Source: Berberis thunbergii (taxonomy: Eukaryota > Streptophyta > Magnoliopsida > Ranunculales > Berberidaceae). Taken from it: a stretch of DNA of 64,000 nt. The stretch spans positions 558,001 through 622,000 of the forward strand of contig QNQO01000544.1 of the NCBI GenBank assembly GCA_003290165.1, given 5' to 3'. This document shows, piece after piece, positions 10,439 to 22,492 of this stretch (position 1 is its first letter; each line of letters opens with the position of its first letter). Below the pieces are notes generated by a model. That model saw only the letters and a program-made list of their open reading frames with translations, had not been told where the DNA came from and made no database searches. A program made the translations under genes and the position numbers.

Positions 10439-11106
10439 TGATGTAGTCGAATCCTGCTCTCCTTGACCTTGATCAGACCTACACAGGGAAGGCACGTGAG
10501 CCGAGGACCACCATTGTGGTGGCCGATGACACTCCGATGCTAAAGTCAGACAAGGTTTGAGAAAGACTTAAAGCTGTAAATTGGATTTTGTAATGTGCCT
10601 TTCTTCATAAAATTTGTGTCTTATTTATAATGCGAGAGTCCCCGTTCGGCTAGGTTTTTTATGGCGTGGTTTAGGGAAAGAGATCTCGTTGGAGATCCTT
10701 TCCTAGTTGGGAGTTGTCCATGTAGGGGAATTTTCCTACACTACTTGTACTCCTAGATATGCAGGAATCACTTTTGAAGCGTTGTCCATGCAAGGAAGTT
10801 TTCATGCACGATTTATACTCTCGTATATGTTTCCTAGTCGGAACCAATGTATTGTTGGCCTGCTTGTCTTAGGTGATCCCTCATATACTTGCATGATTAA
10901 GCCTTACAGGTATTGGGCTTTACCATGTGACATGTGGGCATAATAGGGCGCTGCAATTTGGATCCAACCCTCTGGATTTTGTCAAATTGGGCTTAATGTT
11001 GTCTGGGCTTTGCCAGATTTAGTGGGCAATTAGGCCCGCTTTACTCTGTTAACGAGATCATCATGACATGCGTACGACGTGAATTAAAAAATGGTTTTGT
11101 GTATCA
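10439..11106 (-). repeat. 3' LTR of element A1
   Basis: The 668-bp LTR, read on the minus strand, opens TGATACAC and closes GACTACATCA. It matches 20338-20912 throughout, except that the other LTR has lost about 95 bp. The GGGGGAGTAG tract just inside (minus strand, 11111-11120) is the likely polypurine tract. Confidence 0.9.
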
Positions 11107-11269
11107 TCAACTACTCCCCCAAGTTGGTGGGCCAGTTCATCAGTCCATCAAGTCATGTCGTAGAGGACCTGAGCGATTATGATTGGTTTGAGTCTGAATC
11201 GCCTCCTCGAGCGTTGTGCTTCATTAAATAGGAGTGTGTCTGCTCGAAAAAAGGCAAAAAATTTGTTCC

Positions 11270-11277
11270 CTATATAG
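11270..11277 (+). promoter_or_regulatory. TATA box of the antisense gene in A1
   Basis: CTATATAGA stands 55-60 bases before the ATG at 11333, on the strand opposite gag, about 160 bases inside the 3' LTR boundary. Equivalent TATA boxes stand before the antisense genes at 47171-47181 and 50793-50802, which supports a real promoter. Confidence 0.6.
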
Positions 11278-11332
11278 ATCCCCTTCTCGGAAGAGTTTAT
11301 TTTCTTTACTCTTCGATCTTAGAGATTCTGCT

Positions 11333-14300
11333 ATGTCATTTCGCTTCCATGCTTTTGACTTTACCCAACTTTCGTGATAAAAAATTTGTATGTTCTTTAA
11401 TGGGGGAACCAGAATAAGCTTTCTGGTGAGCTGTTTGCTAAGGGGTTGTAAGATTTTCAAAGAGAGTCACTCTTTGAGTCAAATATGGAAAGCCTATGTT
11501 AGATGTATGGGATCCTTGATGATCTGGCGCTCTTCACATTGGGTGCTGGTCAGACGGCGCTATTTCCTCTGGAAGGATTTATCTGTTTGCATTGAGGCAT
11601 GCTCCAATTGGGCGTATGTTTTCTTGTCATCAAGGAAATTTGGAGATTTTAGCTTACCTTAGCATTGCACCTACTCAACTGGTACTGAACGGGTACATGA
11701 CGGTAGTCATCATTCTGATTAGGGCGAAGGACGCTGGCATCCAAGTGTCTCCGAGGGTGATTCAACTGCTTACTTCTCCTCTGATAAACGAGCATGTTGA
11801 CATCGCCAGACTATTTTTGCAATCTGCCTGATAACTTCAAGTTCTGGCAGAGATATAGTTTCATGGCCTTTGCGGACTCAGAGTATTTTGAGCTTGCCAG
11901 TCGTCCAATCGAACGAGAGTTCCAGCAACTGAGTAAGTTTAGTTTCATTTTCGATTCTGCCAGTGTTAATTACATATTGAAATACTGTATGTGCTTTCTG
12001 TAGGGAGGTTCCCCGATTACGCCCCTTTCTTTTGAGGATGAAACAACTTTAGATAAATTTCGTGACATGCCCTGAATGCAAGTAGAAAATGTTGTTCTGT
12101 CTTCTAATATTAAACGCAGCGCACTGTGGGCCCATTGGCATGAGGATCCCACTCTTTTCATAGTTTCGAAGCTGAAGTCCAAAGGCAGCCCTCTTCGAAA
12201 AAGAGGAAGCTCCCGAAGGTTAAGAATTCAAAACCGTCAAGGAGGGCGGAACTGAATGAAGTGCTTTCTTTTAATATGTGTTCCAAGAAGCCTCGTGCTG
12301 CCACCAAGCCCGCTAGTGAGTGTTTGGCCCTTTCAGAGGGGCGCCAAGTTGTGGGGCAGGTTCTTGATCACCCACTAGAGCGGAAGCTGTTGTGTCCGAG
12401 GGGAAGAATGCTCGGGCAAGGGCCCCTATTTCTTTTCCTGACTTGGAGAAGGAATATTTGCAGATGGTGGGAGTCAAAGATGTAATGAAGTTGAGCACCA
12501 ATCAGGCGAAGGTTATGAGCAACCTATTGCTGCAGGCAGGCATGGCGGCTTCGTCCAATGCGGGTTTGACCCGTTCTTTCTCATTGAAGGATTTTTCAGT
12601 ACAAACCTTCATTGGACCAGGCGTTTTTTCGACTTGGTGAAAAGTTGTCTGACTGTCACCCCTACGGTGAGAAGTCTCCTCCACGTTGCTTGTATTGTCT
12701 TCCATCCCGATCTCGACCCCCTATTAAGGTAACGACGGGTCCGAGAGATAACTCACTTCCTTCTTCCCTGTCAGTTGCTTTTGAGTCGGCTCGTGAGATA
12801 GAGTCGATCGTTGTGAGGAGGTGGTCGAGGGCCCTGATGCAGTGAAGACAATGAAGGCTGGTGTTCGAGTGATTTCGATCCCTGAAGACCTCCATCCAGA
12901 TGCGCAGACCATTTGTTTGTTTCGGATGTGTTAAAGATGGGCAATCAAGCTTGGCACCAAGAGGGTGATATTTCTTATGCATCCAGGAAGCACGTCATTA
13001 GGTGGAATGATTGGTTAGCGAATTGTGCTCTGATGCCAATAGGCAATACCATGGAATGAGTCTTTGCACATTTGCAGAAGTCGTACTCTAATGCTCTCCG
13101 TCAAATTGAATCACTGAAGAAGCAACTTAAGGAAGGGAGGCCTGTCAATCGATTATTGATCAGGAGGTCTGGAAGACAAGATCGGATGCTCAGAGGATTC
13201 GCTTGGAAACGCTTGAGTCTGAGCTGGCAGAAGTAATGTCTGCAAGGGACAAGTTCGAGGAAGAACTGAACATTTTTCGTCGTGACTTACACTAGGGATG
13301 GCAACGGGCAGATTGGGGAGGATTTGAGAAAATCCATCCCCGCCCCACTAGGACTGCGAGCCCCCAAATCCACCCCTTATATCCGTTTATCTTTTTTTTT
13401 TAAACCACCCCCGCACCGGACGGATTGGTGGATATCCAACTTGCCCCGGATATCCATTTATTAAATATGGTTTTTTCTGTGATTATGAGCATCCGCCCTG
13501 TGAATTATTGGGCCTAAATTTCAGTTTGATTTTTGGACCTGAAATTTTTAGATTCATTTTTACAGGTCTGTATTAAACAAAGTCTAACACATAAACCTGT
13601 ATAAAATCAGTTTATAACCTACATTATTCTTTCACAACACAAGTATAAAATCACTTAAACCAAGTTACTTAAACCTAAGTATTACACAACACAATAATAA
13701 GTCTTATACATTTTGTAGCCACAATGTTCCAACAAAACATCAAGCCAATTTATTCTACCTACAAGCTAAATTACAAAATGTTCTAAAACCACGATGACGA
13801 CCCACAATCCATTATCACGCATTGATGTTTTGTTGATAAAAAAAACTCAGCCAACCTGAAATTTAAACAAAGAAAGTGTAAGTTAGTTTCTATAAGAAAA
13901 AAAGAGTAATTTAGCCAATAACCACAAATTTAACTTTGCGTGGAACACTGGAAACATAAATTTCCGATGAACAAATTTGCTTAAGAAAATTTCTTGATGG
14001 CACTATCACATTAACATCATGAATACCATCAAGTTTCTTAAGTATCTTCTCAATCAGTGGGATCTCTGGTGAATAATAAAGGCCCAACACATCAAAGTAG
14101 CTCTTTTGAAACTTTTTGGCTTCCATTTCAATCATTAATTCGACCAAATTACACATAGAGGTCAATGAAGAAGATGAGGGATGAATTCAATCAAATCAAA
14201 CACAGAGATCAATGAAGAATAAGCAAAGGGGGAAAATTCAACCAAATCAAACACACAGATATTAATCAAGTATAAGAAGAAGAGGGGGATGAAGAGGTTT

Positions 14301-15460
14301 GTGTGAAGGGTGGGAGTGGATCTGGTGGAGAAAGAAGATTTGGAGGAGAAGAGGAGAGGAGGAGGAGGATGGTGTTGCGGTGGGTGATGGTAAGAAGAAA
14401 AGGAGTGGATCTGGCAAAAAAAAATATTTGGAGGAGAAAAGGAGTGGAGGAAGAGGATGGTGTTGCAGGGAGCAGGGAGTGACGGTGGGTGATGGTAAGG
14501 AAGGTGGGAGTGGATCTGAAGGATGAAGAAGATTTGGTGGAGGAGGAAGAAGAAGAAGAAGTATGAGAATATGAGATCTGATGAAGAAACAAACATGGTG
14601 GTGGAGGACGGTGTCAGTGGTGGCGATGGATGTTGGCGGTATCATGTTCCACTGCTTCGCTTACTAAAAGAAGAATTGATTTATGAAAAATAAGAAAAGT
14701 CGGTGGCTATGGAGATTTGGAAAGGAGAGTTGCTATGGAGATTCAGATATTGCCAAATTCGTATCCGCCCCGCAAACAGTGACAAATTCATTTTTTTATC
14801 CCCAAAACTGCACCAACAATCGTTTAGCAAAAACCAGTCCGCCCCAAACGGTGCGGGGAGGAGCGGATATCTGCAAAAAAATTGCCCCACTGCCATACCT
14901 AGTTGTAGCCAAAGTGCAAGCTATGAACGTCAAGAAGGCTAAAAATGAGTTCAAGTGGACTACCTGATGTCGGCAACTAGATGCCTACGTTGACTCTAAT
15001 ACCAAGAGTGTGGGGACAGCTGAAGAACAACTTCTTCTGATGCTGACTGACCTAAGTGTTGCGAAAGACAACTTGAGTGTTGAGCAATCCAAGATTTATA
15101 CGCTGATGGGAAAATTGGAGCAGCTGGAGCGAGAGCTTGCTGAGTCAGGGTGCACGAGGAAAAGCTTCTGAAGACCCAGAGCATGTTCGAGTTTAGAGAG
15201 TTGTACATGGGCGACTGGAGCTGTTGCAGTTGATGAAGAAGGAGCATCTTGAATGGGACCTCTCTCGCTATAAAGAGTTGTCTTACGCGGAGTTTGGGGT
15301 AGCCTTCGACCAATCAAAAGAAAAAGAAGGTGATCAATCGGAAGAAGAAGGTGATCAAGACCAGGGCGTCCGAGCGGCCGCGCGTGTGGATGCATCCCCT
15401 GCTTTTTCTCCTGCCAAATCAAGCTTCGTTGTATTTGAACCTCCTCGTGATGAGGAGTAA
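11333..15460 (+). pseudogene. Antisense gene of family A: Transposase_28-like domain plus coiled coil
   Basis: This is the strand opposite gag. After a start with early stops, the frame near 11640-11830 reads LSIAPTQLVLNGYMTVVI and KDAGIQVSPRVIQLL. That lines up with LRMPPAQSALSGFKILIAAL in copy A5 and LGIPPT in element B2, and resembles the plant putative-gypsy-transposon domain (Transposase_28). A likely intron lies at 11933-12003 (GTAAGT to TGTAG), matching an intron in A5. Downstream come basic stretches (KKPRAATK), MKLSTNQAKVMSNLLLQA, and a charged, leucine-spaced tail (LMGKLEQLERELAES) suggesting a coiled coil. Many stops and shifts make it inactive, and a hAT-like element interrupts it. 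The function is unknown; the domain name is a judgement from memory of the family. Confidence 0.6.
13292..14902. mobile_element. hAT-like non-autonomous element inside the antisense gene
   Basis: The ends are CTAGGGATGGCAACGGGCAG and, in reverse, CTAGGTATGGCAGTGGGGCA, each followed by CGGATATCC-type motifs. The coding text of the antisense gene stops at the left end and resumes at the right (VVAKVQAMNVKKAKNEF). I cannot see a matching 8-bp duplication. The interior 14160-14600 is a purine-rich GGAGGAAGAAG tract that yields long meaningless open frames on both strands. Confidence 0.65.
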
Positions 15461-15689
15461 ACTTTATACTTTTATATATCAAGATAATAATATGTTGAAC
15501 AATATTCTATACTTGTGTATTCTTTGATTTTCCTTGGTGGCTTTTTTTAAGGTTTCGTTTTACCGTGTTACTAGCTTTTAGATAAGAGGTTGTGCTGAGT
15601 CAGAAAGTCGTATAATTGATCCGTTGATGAGAGTTATGTTGCAACACTCTTTAGAGATCGAGGAGTTGATCGGTCTGATTTTGTAAGTT

Positions 15690-16850
15690 GGCTAAACTCC
15701 ATGCGAGGGGATAAGCTTGTTTGGCGATAGATAATCCAGACTAGGCTATTACACGTCTTTGAGATTTGTCATTGTAATCTGCCACATGCGAGGCCAGATT
15801 GTGGATTAGACCAGTAGTTTTCGTTGCTACTATAAGTGGACTGGTTAGACTATGGTAATGCATGTGCATCGCTGCAAATAATCGGACGATGGTCATTGTG
15901 AGCTGTCCGAGTTAAGCTCTTGGGCTCTGACTGAGCTTTCAAACCATTTCCGCCCGCTTCTAGTGGACTAGGTCGTAAGGGAGACCAGAAGTAGTTGTCA
16001 TCAGTTATAACTGACTAAACTTTGGCCAGGTTCGATGATCGTTGTCTATAGTTGGACAATGATCCCTGGCAATCCATCGTCATCAGGCTGCATGAGTACT
16101 GACTAGACTCTCACTTTCTCACCCATTGTCATTCGCGCTTGGCTGACTAGGTGTTAGATTGTCATCATTGTCTGCAGTTTGACGATGATCCCTGGCAAGT
16201 CATCTTGATCAGGTGTCGATGACACTGACTAGACTCCCACTTTCTAAGCCATTGTAATCCGCGCTCGATGGACTAGGCTTAGAGTAGACCAGAAGCTATC
16301 GTCATCAGTGTCTACTGACTAAACTTTGGTCGTGTTCGACAATCATTATCCACGGAAGGACGGTTGATCCCTGGCAAGCCATCGTAACCAGACATCAAGA
16401 GCACAGACTAGACTCCTATTTTCTAAGTCGTCGTTATTCGCTATTTGCGGACTAGGCTTAGAGTAGACCAGGCTTAGAGCGGACCAGAAGCTATTGCAAT
16501 CATTCGTTACCCACTAAGCTTTGGTCAAGTTCAGTGAAAATTATCCATAATTGGACAATAGTCCCTAGCGGGTCGTCCGTCATGCATTAGAGTGCTGACT
16601 AAGCACCCACTCTCTAAGCCATCGTCATCCGTTTTTGGCGGACTAGGTATTAAAGCGGACGAGAAGCCATCATCATTGGTAGAAACTGGCTAAGCTTTAG
16701 TTAAGTTTGGCAACCATTATATGTAGTTGGACAATGGTCCATGTCAAGCCATCGTCATTTGTTTTTGGCGAACTAGGGTTAGAGTGGATCAGAAGCCATC
16801 GCCATCAGTCAGAACTGACTAAGCCTTGATCGGGTTAGGCCTCCGCTTGG
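15690..16850. repeat. Degenerate tandem repeats in the untranslated part of A1
   Basis: A unit of roughly 130-190 bp recurs, marked by GATCCCTGGCAA (near 16061, 16188 and 16370, decaying at 16561 and 16736), CTGACTAAACTTTGG, GACTAGGCTTAGAGT and CCATCGTCATC. The units lie between the end of the antisense gene and the second antisense unit and carry no open frame. The corresponding part of copy A5 (44560-45180) is shorter and keeps only traces. Confidence 0.65.
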
Positions 16851-17350
16851 CCTTAAGCGTGTAAGTCTGACTTGAGCGTCTTAACTTGCTTAATTCGCCT
16901 AGTAGTCTAATACGAAGGTCGGACCAATAAATCTGATTCTGGAGTTGAATCGTCATAAAAATTATTGGACTGGATATATCTAGGTTCAATGAATCGCAGA
17001 TAACAAAGTAGATACCTTAGACTTATTGATAATATCGTTGTAGGCATGTTTCGAGTTGCTTGGGCGCTTAAGGCCTTCGTACTGTACTGGGACGGATCTG
17101 GCAAGGTACGCGCTTGGACCAATTACTTGGCAGGTCGTGTTGTAAATATCAGAATGCCAGGTGTACAATGTAGATTGCGAGACAATTCAGTGTCGATTAC
17201 TCCCCCAGTTAATGAGGTTGCGTGCAGTGCCATTAATTTGATGAATGTGAACTCGTGCAGTTGCAATTGGAACCGTCACCTCCCTATTTCCCGTACGACA
17301 TTTAATGTTGACATAACTGTTGATTTGATTTCGTTTGGTGAACCGTTGTG

Positions 17351-17620
17351 CTTATATATAGGTTGGTGTTCATTATTTCAAGCATTGCCATGAATGTTCT
17401 AGATAATGTTCTTGAAATGTATCCCTTCAAAAAATATGTTTTGGATTTTCCAAAGGCTAAAGGAAGATATTCGTTGTTAGAGTCTTCAAATGTTCTGACA
17501 TTTGCAGCTATGAGTCTTGATAAGACATGCTTTTATATAATGTCACCTAGTTTGGGTGAGCATGTAATTGGTTCCATTGGACCTTGTAATTTCTTCTTAC
17601 ATTGCGAAGAAGAGTTGTGA
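17351..17620 (+). other. Second antisense unit of family A: TATA box plus 76-codon frame
   Basis: CTTATATATA (17351-17360) precedes an ATG at 17390 and a 76-codon frame with FPKAKGRYSLLESSNVLTF and MSLDKTCFYIMSPSLGEH. Copy A5 has the same unit on the corresponding strand (44117-44394) with ESSNVLTIAPMSLDKTRYY, although the two elements are widely diverged. Conserved residues and a shared TATA-like box suggest a small gene or exon. A conserved non-coding element is the alternative. No family is recognised. Confidence 0.45.
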
Positions 17621-17870
17621 ACTCGTTCTCAGGAGTCAAGTTTGTCTTCCATCTTCCAGTGTTTCGATGGCGTCTCGCACCATCCAATCTCAGAGATAAC
17701 ACCCGCAGCCAACCTTGGGTGGCTTGTTCCTATTATATCTACCGAGCTTCATGCGTGACGCCACAGCTGGAAGACAAATAGGCGGAACAGAGCTTTGACG
17801 GACGTGACGCCACAGTTGGAAAATAGCTTGTAGTGTATAAACTGTTGTACTAATAAGTCGGATAAGCTTT

Positions 17871-17905
17871 GTAATAACTTTCATTGTAATCAATAAAGTA
17901 TGTTT
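17871..17905 (+). terminator. Possible polyadenylation region of the second antisense unit
   Basis: AATCAATAAAGTATG followed by T-rich sequence lies about 270 bases after the stop of the second antisense frame. The AATAAA-like signal fits a plant 3' end. This is composition only. Confidence 0.3.
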
Positions 17906-17999
17906 TATTCTTTGAATATGTCTTGTGCGAACAATTCTTTTAAACTGAAAAAATAAAATATAAAAATCAAAGCAATAAGATAGTTTGATTCTAAACAGA

Positions 18000-20258
18000 A
18001 ACTAAGCTAATATGGCCCTGAAAGAGACGTGCACGGTCCTGGCCAAGACTTGGCTCCTTTGGTGAAGTGTCATGTGTCACCAATGTTAGCGAAGTTACTG
18101 AAAAGTAAACTTCGCGCGAGCGGGCCGTTCCTTGCTGGTTGTCAACACTCTGGATGGCGTCTCCAGAGCTGAGTTCAAGCACATCTGATAGTTGAGCCCT
18201 GGTTGTCGGAGTTTTGTCTCCATTTGCGCGGGTGATCATCCACCAAATCTGGGCCCGATGTCTGATATATTTGTCCCGCGGGCCCGGGTAATAACTGCTA
18301 GCAATCTAGCTACTTCATGTAGTGATAGTTTATCGTTGAAGGTTGATCTGCACTAATAGTTCCTTGGCCTAGTTTGTTGTGTACTTGATGTTTGGTGCAG
18401 AGTAAAAACCACTGCTTCCATATGGTGAAGCCCAGGCCTCCCTAGGATGATATTGTAGGTAGACGAAGCATCGACCACCATGAACTTCTGGACAAGGTAC
18501 TTCTATAATTGTGGCTCTCCTGCCACTACCATTAAGCCGATCCTCCCAACAAGGAAACATTTTTCTCCGTTGAACCCGACTATGGGATAGCTGGTGGGCA
18601 TTAAGAATACCTGCTTGAGTTGCATATTGCAGAAAGTGTTAAGAAACATGTCCTTTAAAGAGCTTCCTGTGTCCACCAAGGCCCTTTTCACTTCCCATTT
18701 TGAAACGAGGACCGAGATGACCAATGAGCCATTATGAGGATAACGAAAGCCTTGAAGGTCTTTGTCTGTGAATGTTAGCGGTGGGATGGGGCTCCGAATG
18801 TGTGCACACTGCACTTGTCTGTCTTCGCAAGCGGTTTGCGTTCGCATTTCTAGAAACATCCTCTTGCGGGACTTGTTAGATTGTTCGCATTCGGAGTCGA
18901 CTCCATGAAGCACATATATGATGCCCGGAGCTTTTTTCCCTATTTCCTTAACAAAATCTTTCCTTTCCTTCGCCCAGTCCTGTCTTTTGTCATGGGTCAG
19001 AAACTCCTTGAACTTTCCCTTCCAGATCCAATACTCTACTCGCTCCTGAGACTTTTGCAGTCCTCAGTATCATAGCCGCCCTCATTGTGAAAGGAGTAGT
19101 ATTTGTTGTTATCTCGCTGGGAAAATTTTCATTGCTGCTTGGCAGCCCATTTTAGCTCTTCCCAACTTTTGACAGAGTTGAGGAAGTCAGACAGATTAGA
19201 GTTTAAAGGAGTGATGGATTTAGACCCGACGTAGTTGGAGGCCTTATCTAGTCTTGCACGACCAAAATTGAACTTGCTGTCATTGGGTTTCCCTTTTTTG
19301 TCATCGTCATCATGTTTCTTCCCTTCCTTGTTTCTGGATCCAAAGGGTTTCCTTTCGAACTCTGCCTCCTTTTTGGCGGCCAACATTTCATCGAGAGTGA
19401 TGTATCTCTGAGCACTCTTTAGTAAGTCCTCAAACCCGAGGAAAAGGTTGTGACCGCGACGTCAATACTCCAACCGTCGATGTGAGTCAACTCATTGTTA
19501 AAGCGTGTGACGTAATCCCTTAATGTCTCGCTTGGCTTCTGTCTGAGAATGAACAAATAATGTGAGCCCTTCCTGATCCGTTGGTTGTCACCAAAGCGTG
19601 TAAGGAACGTTGTTGCCAGTGTTTGTATTGAGTTAATAGACCTTGGGGGAGGTTGTGGAACCAGATCAGCGCTGACCTTTTCAAGTTGGTAGGGAATGAC
19701 CGACACATTATTGTTTATGATCCTTCTTTGAGCGTCATTACATGTTGGAAGTGGCGTAAGTGATCGAACGGGTCTATCGTCCCATTATAGAACTCTAGCT
19801 TCGGCGGAGTGAATTTCTTCAGTAAAGGCTCGTTCATGATATGATCCATGAACGGAGGGACGGTGAGGTTGAACAACACGTCAGGATTGTTGACCCCTAG
19901 TCGAAGGGGGTTCTAGGAGACCTGTCTTTCGGCCCCAGACATTGGGTCTCCGCCTCTAATCCACTAAGAGCCTACAGAGGCATTGTGGCTCTCCTGAACG
20001 TGTTCTTTGGTGTTTTCTGAGGACGGGGCTCTTCGTTGTTCCTGATCTTCTTCTGTGGGTGGAGTGTTCTACTGAGTGAGCCTCTTCACCGCTCGTGCAA
20101 TCCGTTGCATCTGAGTTGATAGTAGATCCACACTGGGTTCGCCGCAGCTGCCACCGGCTTGTTCCCTCTGCAATGCCGGATCCATCGAAACTGGCGGCTA
20201 TCTTATAGTTCGAGGGCTTAGGGATGTCTCCATTGTTGCGAGATCTCGTGGTCACCAT
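18000..20258 (-). pseudogene. Gag and aspartic protease of element A1
   Basis: The minus-strand start at 20258 (MVTTRSRNNGDIPKP) follows the LTR and a TTGGCGTCGTCCATGGGG primer-site-like stretch. In order come the retrotransposon gag core (PPKLEFYNGTIDPFDHL, then RSALIWFHNLP and KGSHYLF), a lysine-rich linker (19130-19390), and a protease-like region (18503-18913) with RALVDTGSSLKDMF, where DTG is the catalytic triplet. A conserved tail near 18000-18240 (VYFSVTSLTLV) also occurs in A5. The frame is broken by several shifts. No reverse transcriptase follows. The gag would form particles and the protease would process the polyprotein. Confidence 0.8.
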
Positions 20259-20337
20259 ATCTTTGTACTGTAAGGCATGGTGATATCACTGATTTTTCAA
20301 GGAACTCCATTATTATTCCCCATGGACGACGCCAAAT

Positions 20338-20912
20338 TGATGGAGTCGAATCCTACTCTCCTTGACCTTGACCTGAACCTGCACAATGAACGCATGTAAG
20401 CCAAAGACCACCATTGTGGTAGCCAATGACACTCCGATGCTAAAATCAGACAAGGCTTGAGAAAAACTTAAATCTGTAAACTGGGTTCTATAGTGTACAT
20501 TTTTAATCAACTATGTGTCTTATTTATAATGTGAGAGTCCTTGTTCGGTTAAGCATTTGATGGCGTAGTTTATAGAAAGAGATCTCGCTGGAGATCCTTT
20601 CCTAGTTGGGAGTCGCCCATGTAGGAAAATTTTCCTACACGACTTGTACTCCTAGATTTGTGGAAGAAGTTTCCCTTAGGTGATTCTCAGATACTTGCCT
20701 GATTAGGCCTTACATGTATTGGGCTTTACCATGTGATATATGTGCTTAGAGGTGCATTGCAATTTGAATCCGGCCCTTTGGATTCTGCTCAATTGGACTT
20801 AATGTTGTCTAGGCCTTGCCACATTTGATGAGCAATCGAGTTCACTTTACTCTGCTGACGAGATTATCATAACACGCCTAAAACATGAATTAAATGACGA
20901 CTTGGTGTATCA
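20338..20912 (-). repeat. 5' LTR of element A1
   Basis: The 575-bp LTR pairs with 10439-11106. Read on the minus strand it begins TGATACACCAAGTC and ends GACTCCATCA, followed by ATTTGGCGTCGTCC, the likely primer-binding region. It lacks about 95 bp present in the partner LTR around 10760-10850. Confidence 0.9.
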
Positions 20913-20918
20913 TCACAT

Positions 20919-21612
20919 AATTAATTACCATTAAAAACGATAATCAAGAAAAAGAGTCCGTCAAAAATAAATCCTTATTTAAAACTTTTATTTTTTTGAT
21001 AAAGGAAGATAAATCTTTATCAGACGATCAAGAACTAGAATAGGACTTTGGGGCTACGTCAGGCAAAATTAGGGCAAAATCAGGGCCAAATGTTCTGATG
21101 AACGTCTACCAAGCTCATACACTCACCAAAAGTAATTGCAAATGTTCATTTTTAGTAATGATTGTTTGATTATATTGTGCATCCACATAAATTTGTTGAA
21201 AAATCATTGGTGAAAACGATTTTTCAAGTGTCGACTAAAAAATAACATTAGACAATCTCTACCATTGACGAAAATCACAGTATTTGAACCATAAATTCCA
21301 TTTAGAAATGGTGCCTAATACTATTCCATGGGAACAACCAAAACACACCCATGGTTTTTGTGAACCATTTGGAGGCAAGAAGCAAAAAGCATCCAAGCAT
21401 ATGATGTGCAGCTGTGATGATATGATAATTTATGTCATCATCATTATAGTATATTTACCTAACCTCATCATATGTACTCTATGCAACCAACTTTTAAGGG
21501 CACCTCCACCAAATGTAGTGGTAGTGGCCCATCCCATTTTCTTACCTTAACGCGCTTTCTTCCACCCCACACCAAAAAAAAAAGAGATGATAAACATATA
21601 TATCCATCAAAC
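20919..21612. repeat. Duplicated host segment, nearly uninterrupted copy (P2)
   Basis: This is the partner of the broken segment at 126-5345. Shared stretches include AATCAGGGCCAAATGTT, TTGTTTGATTA, CACACCCATGG and CATCCCATTTTCTTACCTTA. It serves as the empty-site reference for insertions in the other copy. No gene is recognised. Confidence 0.75.
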
Positions 21613-22492
21613 AACTATACTAACAGAGATAGATAAGTAAAATGACAACGAAGGTCCGCCTGTCTTCAATTTAATAAGTCTCCACAAAATGTAATTACAA
21701 TTTTGGCTGCAACTATAAACACAAAAGAATCTCCATTTTTATTCCCACAATTTTCTCTTGATGTTCATCATTAACCTTTTTTATGTTCTTATCTGTGTGG
21801 GTTATGTCCCACCACAACTCCCACTCACATCACTCACTCTCTCTGCTGCACCGTCTTTGTCTCCCATCACACAAAATTTACTCCCCATCATAAATATATT
21901 CTCCTAACAAATGAACAAATACAAAGCCCCACTCCCATACAACAAAAAATGGGAAAAAAAAAATCATATTATATATATGTACTTATAATATGTATACCAC
22001 TACTCGACAGTGTGGAGTTTTTTTTTTTTTTTTTTTTAAGACACTGGGAATCTTGGAAATTCTGCAGCCAACACCATGCCCACCTAATGCCCACGGATGT
22101 TGAAGCAAAAAAGAAAAGAAAGGAAAAAAAAATGGAAAAGAAAAAGAAACTCCTTTTCTAAAGCAAGCCTTCGGAGCCAAGGTGTTTATAAATCCTTTCC
22201 TTCCAATCAATCTCTGAAGCAACTGCTGTAAGAATATAATTAAGCATTATGAGAACTACTATTCACCAAATGTTTATCAATGAAGGAATCAACAGATATC
22301 AACAACAAATTGCCCCAATTTTATTCCATGCAGATACAGGTAGAAACGTTGTATTATTATTATTATTATGTAAAAGAACAAAAGAACATTTTTTTTCTCT
22401 TTCTTCAAAGTGAAAATAACAACACTGGCCTTGCGGCAGGTCCTTGAGATCTACCTTTGGGTGTATATGGTTGTTGGCTGGCAGTGAGATTT
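21613..22492. other. Region downstream of the FLA gene
   Basis: AT-rich sequence with a T20 run (22018-22037), an A/G-rich stretch (22105-22150) and an ATT trinucleotide run (22350-22370). No protein or RNA gene is recognised. It probably includes the 3' untranslated region of the FLA gene immediately below 22493. Confidence 0.5.

Larger units (their letters stand above)
10439..20912 (-). mobile_element. Complete non-autonomous LTR retrotransposon, family A (A1)
   Basis: The 10.47-kb element runs on the minus strand with LTRs at both ends and TCACAT directly repeated outside (10433-10438 and 20913-20918). Its sense strand carries gag and an aspartic-protease region (18400-20258). I found no reverse transcriptase, RNase H or integrase. 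The opposite strand carries an antisense gene beside the 3' LTR and a second antisense unit near the middle. The gag resembles Ty3/gypsy elements. A hAT-like element sits inside it. It would need proteins from a full-length relative to move. Confidence 0.85.

Noticed and set aside
14162..14645. Overlapping long open frames on both strands rich in S, P, H or G, E
   Set aside because: They are translations of a GGAGGAAGAAG purine tract inside a hAT-like element; all frames stay open because of composition, and no domain is visible.
15690..16850. Regularly spaced repeats that could suggest a CRISPR-like array
   Set aside because: Repeats are long, degenerate and unequally spaced without distinct spacers, and the host is a plant; they are ordinary tandem repeats of an LTR element.
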